Positions 1 to 5,364 are shown, counted from the first letter of the stretch. The stretch: DNA of 6,685 nt from Desulfuromonadaceae bacterium (GCA_028686145.1 JAQUCQ010000182.1:1-6685); one strand, 5' to 3'. Notes: generated by a model from the letters alone, not told the origin. Numbers and translations are program-made.

Positions 1-435
1 GAGACGCGGTCCAACCAGGCGCTTGATAATATCAGTACCTTCCACCCGCATCGCATCAACCTGCTCAGTCACCACCATTGTGCCCAATTCTGCGGTGATG
101 GCCGATCCGACGCGACCCGCCACCATCAGCGAGGCCAGAACCGGGCCAAGTTCCTTGATCATCGTCACGGCCACCATGCCGCCGACATAGCTGGTTGCTG
201 CAAATGGCTTGAGCTGGATCAGTGACTGCAGCGCCATGACCATGCCGGAGAAAAGACCGGTCAGGATGCAAATGAACAGGGATGCAAATCCCAATTTATC
301 GAACTGGATGGCAAACTCGCGGTAATAGAAGGGGCGCCGGAAAATTCGTACAAAAGCGCGTCCCGCAAGAGTGAAATAATTTTGCAGCTCGGAAAAAAAA
401 GACAGCAGGATTTTATCAATAGCCGCAGCAGTCAT
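1..435 (-). CDS. mlaE: MlaE-family ABC transporter permease, partial (runs off left edge)
   Basis: Inner-membrane permease of the MlaE (Ttg2B/YrbE) family, which works with an MlaF-type ATPase and an MCE-domain MlaD-type protein to move phospholipids between the inner and outer membranes. The first 145 codons are open and no stop is reached. The protein starts MTAAAIDKILLSFFSELQNY, followed by an Arg/Pro-rich amphipathic stretch and then the family hallmarks: a TGLFSGMVMALQ segment at the first membrane helix and the highly conserved KELGPVLASLMVAGRVGSAI block near residues 98-117, followed by AELGTMVVTEQVDAMRV. The ATG at 435 is chosen because it lies six bases after the lon stop and gives the expected family N-terminus. 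No good Shine-Dalgarno is visible, so translation is probably coupled to lon. The ATPase and MCE genes would be expected further left. The family call is firm; the exact substrate is inferred from the family. Confidence 0.93.
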   Translation of the reverse strand, partial: MTAAAIDKILLSFFSELQNYFTLAGRAFVRIFRRPFYYREFAIQFDKLGFASLFICILTGLFSGMVMALQSLIQLKPFAATSYVGGMVAVTMIKELGPVLASLMVAGRVGSAITAELGTMVVTEQVDAMRVEGTDIIKRLVGPRL

Positions 436-441
436 ATCCGG

Positions 442-2757
442 CTAGAGTGCCGCAGCCAACGCTTCAGCGGCTTCCTGTACGAAGATGAATTGCAGCTCGT
501 TGCGGACGCTTTCCGGGATGTCGTCCAGGTCGTCACGGTTGCGTTCCGGAACGATGATTGTGCCGACGCCTGCCCGATGCGCTGCCAGAACCTTTTCCTT
601 TAGTCCCCCGATCGCCAGAACCCGGCCGGTCAGCGTTATTTCTCCGGTCATTGCGATACTGCGGCGTGCCGGCTTTCCGGTCAACAGTGATACCAACGCA
701 GTGACCATGGTGACTCCAGCTGAAGGGCCATCTTTTGGAATGGCGCCGGAAGGAACATGAATGTGAATGGTGCGATTTTCAAATGCATCCGGCGGAATGC
801 CGAAAGTGTCAGCATGTGCTTCAATATAGGAGAGCGCTGCTCGGGCCGACTCCTTCATGACATCGCCAAGTGATCCGGTCAGGATCAGTTCTGCCTTACC
901 CGGCATTGAGGTGGCTTCAACGAAGAGAATATCCCCTCCGGTTTCCGTCCAGGCCAGTCCGGTTACGACGCCGATACGGTCGTTCTCGGCAGCAACTTCA
1001 TTGTAAAACTTTTTCGGTCCGAGCAGTTCGGTTACAATCTCTGGAGTAATAGCGTCTCGCTTAGTCTTGTTCTGGGTGATCTCTTTGGCCACTTTGCGGC
1101 AGATCGAACCGATGGTACGTTGCAGATTTCGGACGCCAGCCTCACGGGTATAGTCACCGATAACTTTCTGCAGTGCTTCGTCGCTGAAGGTGAGTCCGCG
1201 ATCAGACAGACCGTTGTCCTCTAGTTGGCGCGCGACAATAAAGTTTTTTGCAATCTGCAGCTTTTCTAGGCTGCTGTAGCCGGCAAGACGAATGACCTCC
1301 ATGCGATCTTTGAGCGGGCCGGGTATCGGGTCGAGCTGGTTGGCTGTCGTAATGAACATCACTTTCGACAGGTCAAACGGGACGTCAAGGTAGTGGTCAT
1401 TGAAGCTGAAGTTCTGTTCCGGATCCAGCACTTCTAAAAGGGCGCTTGCCGGATCACCACGGAAATCATTGCCGAGCTTGTCGATTTCATCCAGCATGAA
1501 GATCGGATTGTTAACGCCGCAGCGATAGAGCTCCTTGATAATGCGGCCCGGCAGTGCGCCGATATAGGTGCGCCGGTGACCGCGGATTTCGGCCTCATCC
1601 CTGACGCCTCCCAGTGAAATACGCACAAATTTCCGCCCCATCGAGCGGGCAATCGACTTGCCCAGAGAAGTTTTACCGACTCCCGGCGGGCCGACGAAGC
1701 AGAGTACGGGCCCCTTCATATTCTCTTTAAGTGACCGCACTGCCAGAAATTCCAGGATGCGCTCTTTGACCTTTTTTAAATTGTAATGATCTTCGTTGAG
1801 AATTTCCTCAGCCCGCACCATGTCAAGGCTGTCAGCCGTACTTGTATTCCACGGCATGCCGGCAAGATAGTCAAGATAGGTTCGTGCTACGTTGTATTCA
1901 GGGGAAGCCTGGTTGACCCGCTCAAGGCGCTTCAGCTCTTTGTCGGCAATTTTCTTGATATCTTCGGGAAGCCCGGCCTCATCAATTTTCCGGCGCAGTT
2001 CGTTCATATCCGCTGAGCGGGGGTCTTCTTCACCCAACTCTTCTTGAATATGCTTCATCTGTTCGCGCAGGATATATTCCTTCTGATTTTTGCCGACCCG
2101 CTTGGTGACTTCACCGGCCACCTCGTTCTTGATCTGCATCCGCTGCACTTCGTTGGTAAGATGCATGTATACTTTTTTCAGCCGTTCCAGTGGATCAGTC
2201 GTTTCCAAAAGCTCCTGCAGGTCAATTGGTGGCAGATTGACATACAACGCCACCAGATCGGACAGGCGAGCCGGGTTATCGATATAATCGATCATTTTCA
2301 TGACATCGTCAGGGAGTGGCTTTCCGTGCGAAAGCGCTATTTTTAACAGGGCGTTCAAGCTCTGGACCAACGCTTCCGATACGAGGTCTTTTTCAACGAA
2401 CTCCCGCACAATTTCGCAATGAGCCAATGTCAGCGTTCCCTCAGGTTCGGTATCAAGAATCTTTAGGCGTGTGACTCCTTCCAGCGAAATCTTATAGCGG
2501 CCGTCATCCATCCTTTTAATCTGGTTGACTTTGCAAAGCGTACCGATTTCGCACCTACCGCCCGGAAGCTCACTGGCAGGGTCGTCTGGCCGTTCAAAAG
2601 CGAATACGATATATTTATCATAGTTGTCTGCTGCGCGGAAAATATCCGCATCCCTGTCACTGACGTACAAAGGAAACAGCATATACGGAAAAACAACGGC
2701 CTCTTTTTGGGAATAAAGCGGTAGCTTCGAGGGTATTTCGATAATGGTGTGCGGCAT
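442..2757 (-). CDS. lon: ATP-dependent endopeptidase Lon
   Basis: Cytoplasmic AAA+ serine protease that unfolds and degrades damaged and regulatory proteins as a homohexamer. At 771 residues it is close to the usual bacterial LonA length (E. coli 784). In order: the N-terminal substrate-binding LON domain (about 10-200), a coiled-coil linker rich in Glu/Lys (about 200-340), the AAA+ module, and the C-terminal protease. Walker A GPPGVGKT spans 356-363 with K362. Walker B LDEID places D423 and E424. An Asp-Arg-Met segment at R485 fits the arginine-finger region, and REAGVR is the sensor-2 motif. The proteolytic dyad is S679 in PKDGPSAG and K722 in GGLKEK, the same numbers as in E. coli, so the enzyme should be active. 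The ATG at 2757 is the only sensible start (next Met is residue 26). An AAAAGGA sequence lies 11 bases upstream. The gene is divergent from the efflux operon and directly precedes the MlaE-type permease. Confidence 0.98.
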   Translation of the reverse strand: MPHTIIEIPSKLPLYSQKEAVVFPYMLFPLYVSDRDADIFRAADNYDKYIVFAFERPDDPASELPGGRCEIGTLCKVNQIKRMDDGRYKISLEGVTRLKILDTEPEGTLTLAHCEIVREFVEKDLVSEALVQSLNALLKIALSHGKPLPDDVMKMIDYIDNPARLSDLVALYVNLPPIDLQELLETTDPLERLKKVYMHLTNEVQRMQIKNEVAGEVTKRVGKNQKEYILREQMKHIQEELGEEDPRSADMNELRRKIDEAGLPEDIKKIADKELKRLERVNQASPEYNVARTYLDYLAGMPWNTSTADSLDMVRAEEILNEDHYNLKKVKERILEFLAVRSLKENMKGPVLCFVGPPGVGKTSLGKSIARSMGRKFVRISLGGVRDEAEIRGHRRTYIGALPGRIIKELYRCGVNNPIFMLDEIDKLGNDFRGDPASALLEVLDPEQNFSFNDHYLDVPFDLSKVMFITTANQLDPIPGPLKDRMEVIRLAGYSSLEKLQIAKNFIVARQLEDNGLSDRGLTFSDEALQKVIGDYTREAGVRNLQRTIGSICRKVAKEITQNKTKRDAITPEIVTELLGPKKFYNEVAAENDRIGVVTGLAWTETGGDILFVEATSMPGKAELILTGSLGDVMKESARAALSYIEAHADTFGIPPDAFENRTIHIHVPSGAIPKDGPSAGVTMVTALVSLLTGKPARRSIAMTGEITLTGRVLAIGGLKEKVLAAHRAGVGTIIVPERNRDDLDDIPESVRNELQFIFVQEAAEALAAAL

Positions 2758-2768
2758 TTGTCTGGTAT

Positions 2769-2786
2769 TCCTTTTAATAAATTATA
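2769..2786 (-). promoter_or_regulatory. Putative lon promoter -10 box and ribosome binding site
   Basis: Reading on the minus strand, a perfect TATAAT (2786-2781) is followed by AAAAGGA (2775-2769) and then the lon ATG at 2757. No TTGACA-like -35 lies 16-18 bases upstream (best is GGCAAA). The preceding CTCCC gives a partial resemblance to a sigma-32 -10 element, but no CTTGAA -35 was found. If the TATAAT is used, the start point near 2774 leaves a 5' leader of only about 17 bases with the Shine-Dalgarno at its very end, which is unusual. The promoter call is therefore tentative; a weak -35 would fit dependence on an activator. Confidence 0.4.
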
Positions 2787-2823
2787 GGGAGTTTCTGAGC
2801 GACTTTGCCTAAATGATGATACA

Positions 2824-2847
2824 CACATTCATATCTGCTTGAATGTG
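2824..2847. promoter_or_regulatory. Perfect 8-bp inverted repeat upstream of lon (operator candidate)
   Basis: CACATTCA (2824-2831) and TGAATGTG (2840-2847) are perfect reverse complements separated by 8 bases. The half-site centres are 16 bases apart. The dyad centre lies about 61 bases upstream of the transcription start implied by the lon TATAAT, a spacing typical of class I activator sites. It matches neither CIRCE nor the CRP consensus. The arms are seen in the sequence; the regulatory role is inferred. Confidence 0.4.
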
Positions 2848-3069
2848 ATTGTCGGAAAATAACTCAGTTTACGCCTTTGACCTTTTATCAGTCATGTTGC
2901 ATGAGCATGGTGTGGCAACAGCTGCATGCTAGCATACTTCAGGCTACAAGCAAAGCTTCAGGCAGGTTTTCCCGCGCGAAAGGTCTCTTTCGGCATTACC
3001 TGTGGCTATGCGGTTTTCTTTAGAGGTGAATGCGCTATCAATACATGAACATTTTGCCATTTGTAGCAG

Positions 3070-3081
3070 AGATTGCAATCT
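3070..3081. promoter_or_regulatory. 12-bp perfect palindrome AGATTGCAATCT
   Basis: AGATTGCAATCT equals its own reverse complement. It lies 25 bases upstream of the TTGACA box at 3107, with its centre about 65 bases before the implied start point. That position would suit an activator site for the small plus-strand unit. Its function is inferred from position only. Confidence 0.35.
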
Positions 3082-3096
3082 AAATCACACCATTCA

Positions 3097-3124
3097 TATT
3101 TCATGCTTGACAAGATTTGAAATA
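3097..3124. promoter_or_regulatory. 7-bp inverted repeat centred on the -35 box (operator candidate)
   Basis: TATTTCA (3097-3103) and TGAAATA (3118-3124) are perfect reverse complements with 14 bases between. The half-site centres are 21 bases apart, two helical turns. The dyad centre falls inside TTGACA (3107-3112), where a bound dimer would block RNA polymerase. Arms and position are seen; repressor binding is inferred. Confidence 0.4.
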
Positions 3125-3134
3125 GTATTAAGAT
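3107..3134 (+). promoter_or_regulatory. Sigma-70-type promoter of the small ORF unit
   Basis: A perfect TTGACA (3107-3112) is followed after 16 bases by TAAGAT (3129-3134), which matches 4 of 6 positions of TATAAT. The implied start is near 3141, giving a 5' leader of about 45 bases before the ATG at 3186. The surrounding DNA is AT-rich. The perfect -35 and the complete gene-like unit downstream support the call; the imperfect -10 and short spacer suggest modest or regulated strength. Confidence 0.6.
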
Positions 3135-3170
3135 AAAAATCATCCTGTTAGGAAGCAAATATACCGTCGA

Positions 3171-3176
3171 AAGGAG
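3171..3176 (+). promoter_or_regulatory. Strong Shine-Dalgarno AAGGAG of the small ORF
   Basis: AAGGAG is six consecutive bases complementary to the 16S rRNA tail, nine bases before the ATG at 3186, close to the optimum. It is better than the ribosome sites of the large genes in this window, and is the main evidence that the 20-codon ORF is translated. Confidence 0.7.
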
Positions 3177-3185
3177 ACCCTGCCA

Positions 3186-3248
3186 ATGTGGACTTCAAGA
3201 TTTAGAATTCGTCCGGTTTCCCACTGTAAAGAGGGTTGCCCTAGTTAG
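3186..3248 (+). CDS. 20-residue peptide, candidate leader peptide of the MacAB-like operon
   Basis: The ORF reads MWTSRFRIRPVSHCKEGCPS and stops at TAG (3246-3248). I do not recognise it as a named family. It has a strong Shine-Dalgarno at ideal spacing, a promoter upstream, and an intrinsic terminator starting 38 bases after the stop. The peptide is basic (R5, R7, R9, K15) and has His-Cys-x3-Cys near its end (H13, C14, C18). R5 and R7 use AGA codons. The R-F-R-I-R stretch carries the (R/K)-x-(R/K) motif known to arrest macrolide-bound ribosomes, at about the same distance from Met as in the ErmD (MTHSMRLR) and Mef/Mel (MTASMRLR) leader peptides. The next complete operon downstream is of the macrolide-efflux family. 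No signal peptide or membrane segment is visible. Alternatively it is a small Cys-containing regulatory or metal-binding protein. Translation is likely; the role is a hypothesis. Confidence 0.55.
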   Translation: MWTSRFRIRPVSHCKEGCPS

Positions 3249-3271
3249 CCCGCCACCGATCGGTCGCGGGC
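3248..3271 (+). other. GC-rich RNA hairpin between the small ORF and the terminator
   Basis: GCCCGC (3248-3253) pairs with GCGGGC (3266-3271). Inside, after a C-C mismatch, ACC pairs with GGT around a GATC loop; ACCGATCGGT is itself a 10-bp palindrome. The 5' arm starts at the last base of the stop codon, so a terminating or stalled ribosome would affect its folding. It has no T-run and is not a terminator. Confidence 0.6.
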
Positions 3272-3286
3272 GCTCAGAGAAGAAGT

Positions 3287-3318
3287 CCCCCTGTCGCAAG
3301 ACAGGGGGCTTTTTTTTT
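3287..3318 (+). terminator. Strong intrinsic terminator
   Basis: CCCCCTGTC (3287-3295), a GCAA tetraloop (3296-3299) and GACAGGGGG (3300-3308) form a perfect 9-bp GC-rich stem, followed by C and nine T residues (3310-3318). This is a textbook Rho-independent terminator for plus-strand transcription. It lies between the small ORF and the MacA-like gene, so it would separate the two units unless bypassed. Confidence 0.95.
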
Positions 3319-3345
3319 GTCGTGCCGGTTGTTATCTGCTATGAT
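3317..3345 (+). promoter_or_regulatory. Putative promoter of the MacAB-like operon (extended -10)
   Basis: TTGTCG (3317-3322, 4 of 6 matches) is followed after 17 bases by TATGAT (3340-3345, 5 of 6), preceded by TGC, which makes an extended -10. The -35 overlaps the end of the terminator T-run. The implied start near 3352 leaves about 40 bases before the ATG at 3393. If active, the operon does not depend only on readthrough from the small ORF unit. Confidence 0.5.
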
Positions 3346-3392
3346 GCCAGCAATCAATACACTTTACTTGAATGGCATATCGAGAAATGTAC

Positions 3393-4646
3393 ATGAAAAA
3401 ATATCTTGTCATGGCATCTGCTTTAATCCTTGTAGTCGGTATTACCGGCTATTTCTTCTATGGGCGTACACCTGAGACCAGGTATAAAACCGCTAAAATT
3501 GAGCGTGGTACGATTGTTTCTACGGTCGCTGCTACCGGCAATCTTTCTGCGGTAACCACTGTACAGGTTGGCACCCAGGTTTCCGGCACGATCCAGAAGC
3601 TCTATGCGGACTTCAACTCGCGGGTCAAAAAAGGGCAGGCTATTGCTGAAATAGATCCGTCGCTGTTCAATGCTTCAGTAGAGCAGTCCCAGGGGAATTA
3701 TCTCAGCGCCCAGGCTAACCTGCAAAAAGCCAAAGTAGCCGTGGCGGATGCCACACGAACCGTTAACCGCAACAAACAACTTTTGGCCGATGGAATAATC
3801 TCACAGGGAGATTTCGACGCAGCTGAGACGGCCTTTCTCTCTTCCAAAGCTACTGTCAAGGCAGCTGAAGGAGCGCTCACCCAGACGAGAGGCTCGCTGA
3901 TGCAAGCTAAAACCAATCTGCGCTACTCCATCATCCGCTCGCCGGTTGATGGAGTAGTTATTTCCCGTGCGGTAGATGTTGGCCAGACTGTCGCGGCATC
4001 ATTTCAGACTCCGACCTTATTCACAATTGCCCAGGATCTGACCAAAATGCAAATCGAAGTCAGTGTTGATGAGGCTGACATAAGCCGTATCAAGCTTCAA
4101 CAGAAAGCCAGCTTCACGGTTGATTCCTATCCGGAACGGACCTTCCGTGGTGAGATTGTCCAGATACGCAGTGCCCCGGTAATTACCCAGAATGTGGTCA
4201 CGTATGTCGTAGTTGTCAATGTCGATAATAGTGATCTGAAGTTGATGCCGGGCATGACGGCTAACGTCTCGGTTGAAGTGGCAAAAAAGGACGATGTGCT
4301 TAAGCTGCCACCCGCCGCCCTGCGTTTCAAGCCGAAATTGAAAGTGAGTGACGCAAAAGAGAAAGGTACGGAGAACTCCGCCCAGCGCTCTGCGGGTGGA
4401 GGTGGTGCACATGGTGGCGGTAATGTCGGTCCCGGTAAAGGCAATGAGAGGACCCAGGTAGTGTACCTGCTCAAGGAAGGCAAGCCTGTTGCGACACCGA
4501 TAAAAACCGGAATTGCAAACAACAACAGCATTGAACTGGTGGAGAGCAACCTCAAGGAAGGTGATGACGTTATTGTCGAGCAGATCGGTGGTGAAGCAAA
4601 GAAAAAGGCGGGAGCTGGCGGTTCACCAATGGGGCATCGCTTTTAA
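3393..4646 (+). CDS. macA: MacA-like periplasmic adaptor (membrane fusion protein) of a tripartite efflux ABC system
   Basis: Periplasmic adaptor linking an inner-membrane MacB-type transporter to a TolC-like outer-membrane channel. From the ATG at 3393 it is 417 residues. It begins MKKYLVMASALILVVG, a basic stretch followed by a hydrophobic membrane anchor (about 4-22), then the adaptor domains: an IERGTIVSTVAATG beta-barrel strand, the first lipoyl half (VSGTIQKLYADFNSRVKKGQ), a long Ala/Gln-rich coiled-coil hairpin (about 80-170), and the second lipoyl half starting at R182-S-P-x-D-G. The barrel and membrane-proximal domains follow. An ATG at 3372 would add MAYREMY but has no Shine-Dalgarno; 3393 has a weak GAGAA upstream and a normal N-terminus. 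A Gly-rich stretch with a His (about residues 335-350) interrupts the membrane-proximal domain. Adjacent ATPase and permease genes support the role. The name reflects the family; the substrate could be macrolides, lipopeptides or another export product. Confidence 0.88.
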   Translation: MKKYLVMASALILVVGITGYFFYGRTPETRYKTAKIERGTIVSTVAATGNLSAVTTVQVGTQVSGTIQKLYADFNSRVKKGQAIAEIDPSLFNASVEQSQGNYLSAQANLQKAKVAVADATRTVNRNKQLLADGIISQGDFDAAETAFLSSKATVKAAEGALTQTRGSLMQAKTNLRYSIIRSPVDGVVISRAVDVGQTVAASFQTPTLFTIAQDLTKMQIEVSVDEADISRIKLQQKASFTVDSYPERTFRGEIVQIRSAPVITQNVVTYVVVVNVDNSDLKLMPGMTANVSVEVAKKDDVLKLPPAALRFKPKLKVSDAKEKGTENSAQRSAGGGGAHGGGNVGPGKGNERTQVVYLLKEGKPVATPIKTGIANNNSIELVESNLKEGDDVIVEQIGGEAKKKAGAGGSPMGHRF

Positions 4647-5360
4647 ATGAGCAGTGTCATCTCTTTATCTGATATACACCGGATTTTTATCATGGGAGAC
4701 CAGAAATTCGAGGCCCTTAAGGGAGTTTCCTTTGATATTGCCGCTGGTGAATTTGTCGCTATTATGGGGGCCTCCGGCAGCGGCAAATCAACCAGCATGA
4801 ATATCCTGGGCTGTCTGGATCGCCCCACCTCTGGCTGTTATCTTCTTGATGGTGTGGATGTGGGAGAGATGACGGCCGACCAATTGGCTGATATCCGCAA
4901 CAAAAAACTCGGGTTTGTTTTTCAGGGATTCAATCTGTTGGCCCGTACTCCGGCGATAGAAAATGTTGAACTGCCATTGGTGTACGCCGGCCTTCATTCT
5001 AAAGAACGGCGGCAGAGAGCCCTGATTGCGATGGAACAGGTCGGATTGGCCGGGAAGGAAAACAACCACCCCAGCCAACTCTCAGGCGGGCAGCAGCAAC
5101 GTGTTGCCATCGCTCGCGCCTTGGTCAACAATCCCGCAGTGATTTTGGCGGATGAGCCGACAGGCAACCTGGATAGCAGCACCAGCGAAGAAATAATGGG
5201 GCTTTTTACGGATCTCAACCGGCAGGGAATAACAATTATTATGGTCACTCACGAAAGCGATGTTGCAGCGTATGCTGGCCGCAGGATAACTTTTCGTGAC
5301 GGGCGGATTATTTCGGATAGTCAGGCGGCTCTGGCGTATCCCGTTCGTGAGACGGCTTGA
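4647..5360 (+). CDS. MacB-like ABC transporter ATP-binding subunit
   Basis: Cytoplasmic ATPase of 237 residues in the LolD/MacB/SalX group that powers the neighbouring permease. Walker A GASGSGKST spans 41-49 (K47), the Q-loop glutamine is Q93 in FVFQGFNLL, the ABC signature LSGGQQQR starts at L145, Walker B ends at D169-E170 (ILADEPTGNLD) and the H-loop is H202 in VTHE. All ATPase residues are present. The start ATG directly abuts the stop of the MacA-like gene (TAA then ATG, no spacer) and there is no clear Shine-Dalgarno, so translation is probably coupled. In E. coli the MacB ATPase and membrane domains are one polypeptide of about 650 residues; here the ATPase ends in its own TGA at 5358-5360 and the permease starts five bases later, as in YknXYZ-type systems. 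The separation looks native, since both parts have typical full-length ends. Confidence 0.95.
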   Translation: MSSVISLSDIHRIFIMGDQKFEALKGVSFDIAAGEFVAIMGASGSGKSTSMNILGCLDRPTSGCYLLDGVDVGEMTADQLADIRNKKLGFVFQGFNLLARTPAIENVELPLVYAGLHSKERRQRALIAMEQVGLAGKENNHPSQLSGGQQQRVAIARALVNNPAVILADEPTGNLDSSTSEEIMGLFTDLNRQGITIIMVTHESDVAAYAGRRITFRDGRIISDSQAALAYPVRETA

Positions 5361-5364
5361 ATCT

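Larger units (their letters stand above)
3141..3318 (+). ncRNA. Short transcript: leader RNA or small mRNA/sRNA ending at an intrinsic terminator
   Basis: The promoter at 3107-3134 and terminator at 3287-3318 define a transcript of about 178 nucleotides. It contains a Shine-Dalgarno, a 20-codon ORF, a hairpin over 3248-3271 and the terminator hairpin. Possible pairings include a short TCCT-GTT-AGGA hairpin near the 5' end (3143-3153). GGAGACC at the Shine-Dalgarno (3173-3179) can also pair with GGTTTCC in the ORF (3215-3221), seven pairs including one G-U, which would hide the ribosome site. The unit could be an attenuator leader for the downstream operon, a small-protein mRNA, or a dual-function sRNA; the sequence alone does not decide. 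Confidence 0.45.
2758..3392. other. Divergent intergenic region between lon and the MacA-like gene
   Basis: About 630 bases with no long ORF. The lon-proximal part (2758-2850) holds the lon signals. From 2851 to 3069 there is no convincing gene, tRNA or promoter, only small dyads: TGTTGC/GCAACA (2895-2900 and 2915-2920), the 10-bp palindrome ATGCTAGCAT (2926-2935), and CGAAAG-GTCT-CTTTCG (2977-2992), which could form a 6-bp hairpin. The macA-proximal part (3070-3345) is dense with signals and is listed feature by feature. No insertion sequence ends, tRNA or CRISPR repeats were seen. Confidence 0.8.

Noticed and set aside
2044..2346. Plus-strand ORF of 100 codons inside lon
   Set aside because: It is antisense to conserved lon codons and resembles no known protein.
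2463..2828. Minus-strand ORF of 121 codons overlapping the lon start
   Set aside because: It is out of frame with lon, overlaps a firmly identified gene, and its sequence is low-complexity shadow reading.
2911..2926. Sigma-54 promoter (TGGCA...TGCA)
   Set aside because: The GG and GC doublets are 8 bases apart instead of the required 10.
2895..2992. tRNA or structured RNA gene in the central spacer
   Set aside because: Only isolated 5-6 bp dyads are present; there is no cloverleaf, no conserved T-loop and no terminator nearby.
2758..3180. CIRCE element or sigma-32 promoter for lon
   Set aside because: No TTAGCACTC-N9-GAGTGCTAA and no CTTGAA at proper spacing were found; only a partial CCCTATA resemblance at the -10.
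3372..3392. Upstream ATG giving a 424-residue MacA-like protein starting MAYREMY
   Set aside because: There is no Shine-Dalgarno before 3372 and the extra seven residues are unlike a signal anchor. The ATG at 3393 gives a normal MKK-hydrophobic start, though 3372 cannot be excluded.
4017..4555. Two minus-strand ORFs of 131 and 142 codons inside the MacA-like gene
   Set aside because: They lie wholly inside a well-supported gene, overlap each other in different frames, and show no recognisable domain or ribosome site.
5296..5364. GTG start for the permease overlapping the ATPase gene
   Set aside because: It would add 23 Arg-rich residues not typical of MacB permeases; the ATG at 5365 matches the family N-terminus.
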